Shown here: in pieces, positions 55,094 to 64,000 of the stretch
How positions within the stretch are numbered: the stretch's first letter is position 1
How the letters are laid out: the number at the start of each line of letters is the position of its first letter
Source: Trichostrongylus colubriformis
Taxonomy: Eukaryota > Nematoda > Chromadorea > Rhabditida > Trichostrongylidae
DNA: 64,000 nucleotides
Direction: 5' to 3'
Assembly: GCA_963978905.1 (NCBI GenBank)
Contig: OZ022257.1
Coordinates: forward strand, 19,053,664-19,117,663
Notes under the pieces: generated by a model
Databases searched by the model: none
The model's input: the letters and a program-made list of their open reading frames with translations, nothing else
What the model was told of the DNA's origin: nothing
Position numbers and translations under genes: made by a program

Positions 55094-58000
55094 TTAAGAA
55101 AATGAACCTCTAACTGACTTTCTAGATAGGAATGGTTCGGCATAGTAAGGTTCCTCTTTATGTACCTCGTCTTCCTCTGCTTGCTCCTCTTCACTATTAG
55201 ACACACTGAAACAGAATACATCATCGCATGGAATTTGTTGAATTCAGAAAGATGAGTTACTTTTTACCTGTAATCATATCCTCTTCGAACGAGATATCCA
55301 TGAACAGGACACAGTGCTTTCATCACCCGAATAGTTCCATCGGAATCATATTTGCAGAGGCATGGGAGTTCTTCACCGGGAGCAAGGTACCGGCAACTTG
55401 CAAGGGTCCCACTTGTCTCATCGGATGATGATGTTGATGATTCAGATGATTCATCGTCATCTGTCTGTTCCTGGAGTAGTGCAATTGTTTAAGGAGATCG
55501 AGGCTTTGAATAGTAAGAAACGTACTTGGATGGGTGATGGCAAATCCTCGATCAGGATCGATTGTTTCGATCGTGAAGAATGGTTCGAGTGGTTTGAATG
55601 CAAGGATCGAATATCTTGTATTGACAGTCTTGTACACATACTGGCCTTTTGAAGAGTATGCAGTGAAGAGCGTGATTGTTTCCTTACCGCCAACTGAGAT
55701 ATTGATGACGATGCACTACAATTATTCAAAATAAATAGATAAGACCATAGCTGGACCATAGCTATTTAAGGAAAGTGCGAGGTATACTGGTGATAATCTG
55801 AGGTGCGATACTTACCCGGGTGTGCACTAGGACAAAAAACCTGTGTCGCGGTCCGGTGGGCGACACGATGGCTGCGACTACGAACGCCGCGTTAGTCGGG
55901 TCCTAAAGTGATGACGGCGTCGAACGCCTTCTTAAACGTAATGCGTGCAGGACTTGACTACTACGGCGTTTCTACCTCGCATTCATCGCATTGCGCACCA
56001 CACAACCCCGACTTTTTTGTCCTGATGGCATACACCCAATCAACCCGAAGCAATTCCATCAGCCCTCATATCATGCGGATGAAGGGGTGATTTCAAAGGA
56101 ACAATCTGATTGGGATGGACAGATGTATCGGAAGATTTCAACGGAGGAAAAGTGGAGAGAAACCCTAAATCCGCTCAGTATTTATCCATAGAGACAGTTG
56201 GACATCCTGAGGAAGAGTGTTACACATTCTCAAGGAGATACCGCTTCGAGCCTGCACCACAGTGATTTGATCATTCACCCCACTTTTTTATTCTCGTGTA
56301 ACCCTGAAATCACCTGTTCAACCGCATCAAAATCAGAGCTGTTAAAGTTACTTTGGATAAACAGTGCCGAAAAACACTACGAAGATGGAGAAATAGTGAA
56401 TAAGTATTATCTAATTGGAGACTTACATTGAACCTTTTCGTTTTCTGACGTATGCTTGAGCAGCAAATACAACCAATGAGAAAATTTCGAGTAGGCTGAC
56501 CACAGAGGCACCGATCCACAATCCAGTCAAACCACCCAGGTCAGCAAGTACGCTCGTAAGCTAGATGAAGAAAGAAGCAGTTAGGGTTAATGTTAGTGAA
56601 GCGTTAAACCATTTTTTTCCTCATAGTAATTGACTATTACAGGCCCAAAAATAGTGTTTCGTGCGCACGATATCCGTTTTTGCATGGGGGCCAGTTTTGA
56701 GGCGAATTCGTTAATTCGAGTTCACGATTTTTTACTTCTAAAGTTTAGATAGATGTAACCTCGTATGCTGGTTACGAATGTGACAATCAGTCAAGCATGA
56801 GCGTCGTTTGGCATTATCACGGATTCAACCGTGTTCACTGGCAAAGTTCCATTTCTGGGGTTGCAATGGTCGACTAGTACTGATTAACTTACATATGTAC
56901 TCTCCTTTCGAAGTATGTCGGGCTGTCTTTCTATGGGTCATTCTATGAGTGGTGTCGAATTTCTCCAACTTTAAATGTTTCACTTTCTTTGTACTTTCTT
57001 CTCATAAGTTTATGCACCACATCATATATTATTCGAAAAAGATTCAATTGCTCTACCAAGAGATGCTTTTATTTCCTGGATTCGTTATGATATGGTTGAT
57101 TTGCATGCTGGCCAAATGGACGACCCAGTTGTCAGATTTGACCAAATTAGCAATCATTTAAAATGCTATATTCCATTAAGGAAAAGTTAAGCAATTATGG
57201 ACCCTGCACTATCCTTGTACTCTTCTCAACATTCCGCTGCTTGTTGCCCATAAAGTCGCTTGACTCATTGATACCTGCAATCCCGCGACTGCTCTCACGA
57301 CGAGGAGATAAGTGTAGTGGTTCTCGGACTCCTTACTTCGCTGGTGATTTATCGGGTCGCTGTATCCTGCTTCTACAACGGTCGATCTTTGTCCGGTGCT
57401 TTCGTTTTACAATCACCCCTCTGCCGTGACCCAATCGCTACAGATCGAGTTTTTGTGATGTGTGGCCATTGCGTTTTTGAATGTGGCGCCAGTCAGTTTG
57501 GTAGTGGTCACCCTGCGTGATTTGTGCCGACCCAGCATAAGCCATTCTCACTTTTCACATGGTCAGTGAGTCCACATGCAGATCTTTTTCTCCGAGCTCT
57601 TATTATCGTCATCGTTTCATTGCAGAACATAGCGCTCTCGTTATCATGTGGCATAAATGTGGTGAGTCGGCTTCGAATAGTTGTATAGAGGATAGGCTCC
57701 AAATATAAGGCAGTATTCAGTTAAAACATCTGTCGTCCTGATAGATATCTCCGTCGGAGTGATATATGATACCATTCCTTACTTTAAACGGGCCAGTGAG
57801 GGTAATTAACGATTGAAGATATAAGTGAATTCTTTCGAAGACGACCGACTATTGCTTTTTTTTTTTGTTGAATGGCTCTACATAGTATCGCCAGGAGGTT
57901 GCTCTACACGGTATCGTCAGGTTTTTGCTCGTTCTGAATATGTTTGAACAGAGCATTTCAACATTATTCGCTGTGGTATCTTTAAGCTTTTCAATGAGTG

Positions 58001-61000
58001 GATTGCGACCGTGAAGCAATGCAGTTTTCCAAGAAAAAATTTTTGAGAATTTATGTTACTATGGTGGGTCAGGTACTTGGATCAGGTATCAGGATCAGGC
58101 TTTTTTTGAAGGCAGCATCAGGGGAAAGTCCGACTAAAAGTAAATGAAGTAGTGCTCATGAAAGTCGAGATGTATAGTCTCAGGACAGTGGAGAAAAAAA
58201 CGGATGGAAATGGCCAAAAACCCGAGATACAGGACCTCCTTCCCACCGTTGGTTCTAGGCGCGGGCGACCTTCCCGTCAAGAGGCGGGTAGTCTGATCGA
58301 GTTTTCCATTGGCATGTTGCCAAGTAAACACAAGGGAATGTTTGGAAATACGACAGCACCTACTTTTTGGAGTGAGCTTAAAGCTAAAACTGCGAAAGCG
58401 CGCCGCAAAACCTTCGATCCTGCCGCATCTCCTTGACCGCTCCCACCCCAGTCAATCGGGAATTACGTCATCGAGAGGCGGGATCGACATATCAAGAGGC
58501 GGAACAGACAAGCGGTTACGGCGTTTTGCGGCTTTTCTACAGCTCGGAGGGGCGCTTTTTCACTGGGATTTCGCCACAGATAGCCTTCTTAGGTTCAGGA
58601 CTACCAGGTGAGTGACTACTTGTAGGATTCTCTATTACCACATTACCTCTAATGCTGTCTTCAGTGGATTGGTGAGTTGAAGCATCACGATGTGATGATG
58701 GTCGCTTTTTTATGCTGAGCATTGCAAAATATGTGTATCTGTCCTTATTACACGCGACTATAGTAAATATTAGATAAATATCGACTCCACGTTTCTGTGA
58801 TCGTACAATTCTGCAAAATTTCAAAGTCGCTATAAACACGTATTAGCGCGAGACGTTTGTCATTAGGTCATTATGGGTAGTACAGAATAGCGTTGTGGAA
58901 GGTATGATGGTAAACTGGAATACTCAAGTGAAAATGCAGTTCACTGATCGTCTGCGTCACCAGTCCCTCGCGTTGGGGCTAATGCGCTTTTGAAAGTCCG
59001 CGATCCTTCCATTCTATCAGTTCGCAGAATCGCACATTTGAAGCGTATAAATACAGCCTTGGTACTACCCCTACTCGGTCGTCTCTATAGGTCAAGACCG
59101 CCAAGAAGATTTCCTAACACAGTTACATCCGGTATACCAATGCTGTCACCCAAAGGGCATGACCAGAAAGTTATGATCTTTGTCTTTACATGCAACATCC
59201 CCAGCCAGTTTGGTATTGATTGGGTAATCTTTGTAGTTCCAAGGATTTGTCTGCCAAATGGCAAACCTCAGAAAGACCACACAGGTGGTGAGACAGTTTT
59301 TCTTTCATTGCGTCATTTGCACCATCCATCAAGAAAAGGCTAGTGACTGAAGGAGACCACGTGACCTCAATATTTTACGTTCATCATTTAGTACTGGTGA
59401 TTGATTATTGGTGTCACTATGGATCGTGGAAGCGACGTTTTAGAGCAACATGTTAAATGCAAGAAACAGCTCCCGTTTGAAACACTGCACTGAATGATTA
59501 AAGCAGTTGTCCACGTAAATTTGAGTTTTGTTACCCTCATATCTATGTTATATTGCTTACTAAGGGTCACATGCAAACTTTCACGCGCAAACACAAGAAC
59601 CAGATTGAGATAGTGCTCCCCAGAGTGACGGACGACGGGACTGGGAGTCTGAGTGGGTTGGCACGCTAGAGAGCTGAAGAGCAAAGAGGCAACACTTGCG
59701 TGGTCAAAGACAGTGAGTGAGATGCGGGTGTGTGTACCCCTGTGAAAATTTCGCGCGGCACCGCGGGGCGAGCGACGTTCGCGCTGAGTTGTCTGCCCTC
59801 AGTGGGAATCTCGTGTGATTGCATAAGAAGGGCTACGACCGTATCCACGCCTTTTTTTTTACTCGATTCGCCGCTATTCTGAACTCGCTATCAAATTATT
59901 TTCATCTCATTATACAGAATTTGGTTGGGTTTGGTCGCATTTAGAGGTTTTTTTCCAGTTCACTCGATTGATGATGGTATTTTGCATGCATTTATTCCTA
60001 TCATCCTTATTAGCATATCAGCGCGAGGGTATTAGAGTAGATAATTTTTGTCTCAGCCTAGGAAAGAAGAACACGAGGCTGAGTGAGACCATGTGCAAGA
60101 ACAGACTTCCGCATTACGTCGGGAGTGAGTTCACTAATCGCCAAGCTTCTTCCCTGTGGACCGACCTGTGCAATCGCCTGGAGTGCACCGCGTCTCACTT
60201 CGATACAATACGAAATATGTTATTTACTAATACTACATATGAGGCAGAAAAGTTCGGGCGAGCAAAAATGATGCATATAGGAAGGTGAAGAGCATAGAAA
60301 ATGGAATGAATGCATGCAAAACGTTATTATCAGCCATGGGTGAAATGAAAGCACTCAAATGAACTAAATATATCTAGCCTGCTGAGATGAAAACAATTTG
60401 AAAAGAAGCTCAACGTAGCAGTAAAGTGAATAAAAATAGGCGATACGCACATTCCCACCCAGAGCAGTCTCGCGCGCAAATGTCGCGCGGAGAACGTTTG
60501 CAACGCGAAATCTTGACATAAGGGTACACACCCAGTGAGAAGCAGTTCGATAATAGGCGCAAAAATTCAACTGTGCTCTGGCCACTGACGGCCGTTTAAA
60601 CATTGTGGTGGGAAAAGTGTCGCGAATTCAAACGAGTTGCTCTTCTTCCAGTTTTTGATTTTGTGCTTGGGAATTAAGGGAAATTTTCGGTTCTTTCCGT
60701 AATTCTGTTCAAGTACTGTGTCGAATGGAGTGATCCTATGAGGAATCAGAATCATGGAATCACTTAGAGTGGTCGCAATGGGCAACCTCTTTTGGATGCA
60801 CCACATAGTTGGTTTGAGCACTAATTATAGGTAAAAATTTTTGTTGAGTAAGAGTTTCCGCAGAAAAAAATGAATTGAAAGTGGTAGTGGGGTCCATAAG
60901 CTGTTGATTACGTTTGTGTGAATGTTTAGCGACTAGTAGCTTTCCAACGTGGAAGCAAACGGTTATTTGTTGTGGTAGTTCACGAAGCACAAAGTGTAAA

Positions 61001-62408
61001 TAAGGCGGTGGTAATAAGGCGACGTTGACTTACTGTGTATGCCGGTGTTTCTTGGAGCGTTTCATAGTTCAACTCTTCGTAAAAAATCTGAATCATTGCA
61101 GCGTTTTTGCGGTATTTTTCAAGGCATAAAAAGTCTCCAGGCACACAGTCCATCACTTTTGCCGAACCAGATGGCCATCTAGCTGCCGAATAGGTCACTT
61201 CATAATTAGTTTCCCTGAAATTGATAAGTTTGCAGTTTCTGTGACATTTCGCAGAGCAAATAAAATGTTGCTTATTTTCACATGCAGGACCAGGAATAAT
61301 CTACTCATTGCTGAATGTGAAGAAAGCGGTGCGACAGTGAAAACTCGTGATATGTGACCTCTTTTCTCTGACCTAACTCCTGTGGCAAACATCTTTTCCC
61401 GCGCACCCCATCGATCGGAGCCCTGTGAAACGGTGATGTGTGGCGGTCATGTACACCCGACACTTGTTACAAGAGGCCAATCCATAGCCTGTTATGGGGA
61501 TGAGATCGCGTCTTTCATCGCTAATTTCATCGCACATCGTCTTGGACTCCTGGTTTTTTCACAGTGAGCCTTCTAATTGTCTCTAGTGTCAACTTGAAAA
61601 TTCTGAACTTGCTAGAGTTCCTATCCAAATAGCGGGCCAATATAATGAAAAGTGGAAACACACTTGCAAGGCTGATGACAGTAACATCCAGGGATTCCAC
61701 CTTTTTCTTTCGAATACATCTCTCCAAGATAATTAGTGGCGTTCCGAAGGCAGTCACGCTGGACAATATCGGTGGCACGACAGGCTGCGACTCCTCTATT
61801 GCTTGGGATTGGGAACATTGGATCTCCACAATGGCACAGTTCCATTATAACTTTTTGCGCACAACTTCGATGACATGCCTACAAGACGATGCGTTTCTCA
61901 GACCTATCATGTCCTACTTATCACAAATAAATTTACCTCAACCGAATAATTGAATCCCTTATAGATGAAGTTGGGATCATCTTCTCCACCCTCTTTGCAA
62001 TGACCATGTGGTGCAACGAGACGGATGAATTGTTTCTAAAATTAGGGAACGATGAAAAGTCGACCTTTTCACTTGGGAAAGTCAAACAAACCATTCTGAC
62101 TCCGTAGGAGGACATAAACCCTGTGGGTGCACTGTAACCGAAGGCATCCGGAAAGGGCACAATATGCCTGTCATGAACCGTTATTCGAAATCCCACCGCT
62201 TCTGATGTTGGCAAATATTCGCTCACATTTGCATACAAAAGAATTCGTAGTCCTGATTTTGATGATTTTGACATTTTGTAAATAGAACAATAACCTTGTC
62301 ACCAGAGTCAACGCACCGTAATTTGCTCCTGCCCTATGTGACGATGCTCCTTCATGGTTGAAAGTGTAGCAGTTTCCGTAGGTGTTATCGTAGTACAAAG
62401 TGAAATCA
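55094..62408 (-). CDS. DEG/ENaC family cation channel, 5' incomplete
   Basis: Nine exons, all phase-compatible: 62317-62408, 62092-62252, 61937-62035, 61664-61878, 61034-61214, 56427-56560, 55526-55715, 55268-55470 and 55094-55205 (stop TAA). They encode 461 residues, most of a degenerin/ENaC amiloride-type Na+ channel subunit at the plasma membrane. The extracellular domain shows [55 protein letters not shown] and [14 protein letters not shown]2 has [17 protein letters not shown] with the G-A-S selectivity filter, then a basic stop (RKRKG). The tail of about 165 residues is Ser-rich, then Asp/Glu/Ser-rich, and has [10 protein letters not shown] and CPVHG. Splice sites are nematode-like (TTTTCAG, GTAAGT). 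The N-terminus, TM1 and first extracellular part were not found upstream. Intron 5 is about 4.5 kb. Confidence 0.93.
58106..58664 (+). mobile_element. MITE, second full copy of the 8895-9450 family
   Basis: 559 bp. Left end TTGAAGGCAGCATCAGGGG, right end in reverse complement TGAAGACAGCATTAGAGG. It is similar throughout to 8895-9450 in the same orientation. It lies in an intron of the DEG/ENaC gene, antisense to that gene's direction. Confidence 0.75.
59507..59590. repeat. Lone TIR end, GCATGC MITE family
   Basis: TTGTTACCCTCATATCTATG, TATTGCTTACTAAGGGTC, ACATGCAAACTTTCACGCG: the same order as the left ends at 38771 and 62793. No matching right end was found within 1 kb. Confidence 0.45.
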
Positions 62409-62792
62409 CTGAAAATCGTTTCCTTTCGCATTTATTTCTACATAACTCGCTGTCTCTAATCACAGAAGGTTTGGATGCCAATGTATTGTTTATTCTGATT
62501 TTAGTGTTAACAGGAAAGTAGTACCTAAATGCTTGACGGGCTAATGAAAGGGGTGTAGGTTAGCTGGGGTAATCCTTGAAACAAGCTATGGGAGTGTGGA
62601 GAGCAAAAGTAAAGGCAGTTTCATGTAGCAGATGGGACTCTCCACTATTGTCACTAGAGGCTCACAGGAAGCTTTGATGTCATTTGAACTTACGAAAAAA
62701 AAACTTGAATTTTTTTAGTTGTTTAGCTTGAAAGTAAGCTTGGTTATACTTCAGCTGGCCCATGAGTTGGAGACCTTGAATCAATCGTGCAC

Positions 62793-63012
62793 GGAAAAAT
62801 GAGTTTCTCTGTTACCTATAAATTTATGTTGTATATGCTTAATAAGAGCCGCATGCAAAAATCTCACGCGAAAAACGTGAGGATCTGACGGGGATGCGGC
62901 TTCACAAGGTGTCTGCCGAGAGCACTTTTTTTCATATAACTTCGCATGCGGCCCTTATTGAGCAAGTACCTCATAAATGTATAGGTAATAAAGGAACTCG
63001 TTTTTCCACTTT
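62793..63012. mobile_element. MITE with long TIRs (GCATGC family), copy 2
   Basis: Arms of about 70 bp are inverted: left AAAAATGAGTTTCTCTGTTA, CCTATAAATTTATGTTGTAT, AAGAGCCGCATGC; right, in reverse complement, AAAAACGAGTTCCTTTATTA, CCTATACATTTATGAGGTAC, AAGGGCCGCATGC. About 220 bp, no coding. It lies upstream of the first DEG/ENaC exon found, so possibly in another intron of that gene. Confidence 0.7.
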
Positions 63013-64000
63013 TTTCATTCACTTTTCGGTTCACGATTCCGTCAAACGATACACCATCGTTACATGGCATCTTCCATAGTAATCTTTATCGTCGGATTTT
63101 CTTTGCGCTCTGCGCACTAAACTTGGGGTTGAACTTTGTTTGGAGAAGAGAGGACATGTTTTCTGTGAATGAAAGAAAGAATGCTCGGCACTCAGCGACT
63201 ACTTCCTTTTCCACATGTTGATCTATGAAGTGATTTTCAGAAAAAAAAAGTGTCAGTCGTCTTCTTAGCCATACTATTCTAGGGTCAATTGACGGTCGAC
63301 CCTTTGTAGGAGAGGTCACAAGATCAGTGATGCAGGGGAAGGTGGTATTTCTGTATTTCTCAAACATTTCCATCGACGCAACGCTTGATCCTGATTTCAA
63401 GGTACCCTTTCCTACAAAGATAGATAAGCGTCTTTTTGTGGGCGATTGTAAGAACTTTGCAGGAGGTCTTGAGGAAGCAGTCGTGAATTGTGTTGGGTGA
63501 AGTAAGTGGAAGCGTATAGCGTGTGATAGGGGTTGATGTCTGCAGTTGCAGCAAGCTTACAATATGTCACGTCCAGAGTTCTTGCGGTTGCGGTGTAGCG
63601 GTGGTATAAGTCTTGTAAAAGGTTATAACTGTGATGGTGGTAGTAGGATCCCTGCATACATTGCAGGTGTTGGGCCGCGTAGCGCCGCGTTTGATATTGC
63701 GTGTCTGTTGCTGTCATTAATGTCTATTGTTAGTGTCACACAAGAATATGCTAGGAGACAGACAAGGACTATAAGGCGTCTGCAAGTGCTAGGTTTTAGG
63801 GTGTCTGGTACCCTACTTTCTTGCTTGTTGTTTACAATCATCACTTTGCTGAGAATTAGGAACGGTAACCTTTCCTTTTGAGAGTTAATTTTGGAAATTC
63901 ATGCTCTCAAAGCGCACCTGTAAAGGATCAGAATAGCATTAAGTAGAAAAGTAAAAGTAAATGGGTGGAAGTTCCCGTTAGTGTGGGCCGGTTTGCTATG
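63013..64000. other. Unassigned sequence, expected 5' side of the DEG/ENaC gene
   Basis: A minus-strand open frame (63086-63400, 104 codons, ending at a stop) has a plausible composition (ENMSSLLQTKFNPKFSAQ near its end) but no family I recognise. I searched here by eye for a DEG/ENaC N-terminal or TM1 exon ending in phase 2 and did not find one. Confidence 0.35.

Larger units (their letters stand above)
56561..61033. other. Large intron of the DEG/ENaC gene
   Basis: Between the last extracellular exon and the TM2 exon. It contains a complete MITE (58106-58664) and a lone end of the GCATGC MITE family (59507-59590). Otherwise I recognise no gene on either strand; in particular no kinase or RNase exons of IRE1 were found here on the plus strand. 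Confidence 0.6.

Noticed and set aside
54770..55113. Further IRE1 exon(s) on the plus strand (for example after the TTCTTCAG at about 54778)
   Set aside because: The phase-0 reading reaches a stop after 14 codons, and none of the frames shows the expected luminal or transmembrane motifs.

Overview
This 64-kb window looks like nuclear DNA from a nematode. The basis is intron-rich host genes with very short introns in places, TTTTCAG/TTTCAG-type 3' splice sites, a degenerin/ENaC channel of nematode type, and a transposon load of BEL/Pao, mariner, Helitron, piggyBac and PIF/Harbinger-like elements. A parasitic clade V (strongylid-like) nematode is my best guess, but that is inference. There is no bacterial-style gene organisation, no rRNA, and no intact tRNA that I can see.

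Layout. 0-12 kb is a patchwork of dispersed non-coding repeats and TIR elements, including a nearly palindromic 375-bp foldback MITE at 7.6-8.0 kb and a possible 4-kb element with long terminal inverted repeats (5.9-9.96 kb). 12.76-24.8 kb holds two head-to-tail Helitron-like elements full of a 146-bp satellite. The second is split by a nearly intact 8-kb BEL/Pao LTR retrotransposon (15.58-23.55 kb, minus strand) that carries gag-protease, RT-RNaseH-integrase, and an extra downstream ORF with a gag-like zinc array. 26.66-27.94 kb is a full-length but inactivated mariner. 28.16-29.76 kb is a foldback PIF/Harbinger-like element. 30.35-41.04 kb is a large interrupted inverted repeat. Its left arm contains one Helitron nested inside another, and its right arm preserves the empty A|T target site. 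Between the arms lie a decayed second BEL/Pao copy (35.3-38.0 kb) and two MITEs.

The right third contains two recognisable host genes in convergent orientation. On the plus strand (44.76-54.65 kb) six phase-compatible exons encode part of the ER-luminal sensor domain of IRE1 (unfolded protein response); the last intron is about 7.9 kb and holds a piggyBac remnant and inverted repeats. On the minus strand (62.41-55.09 kb) nine phase-compatible exons encode most of a DEG/ENaC cation channel: the extracellular domain, TM2 with its G-A-S selectivity motif, and a long Ser/Glu-rich cytoplasmic tail to the stop codon. Its 5' part (N-terminus, TM1) and the transmembrane/kinase/RNase part of IRE1 were not found in the window.

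The most informative observations are the Helitron termini proven by an internal empty site, the 146-bp satellite with a 3-unit higher-order repeat inside those Helitrons, the third gag-like ORF of the BEL element, and a group of TAA-flanked foldback elements.
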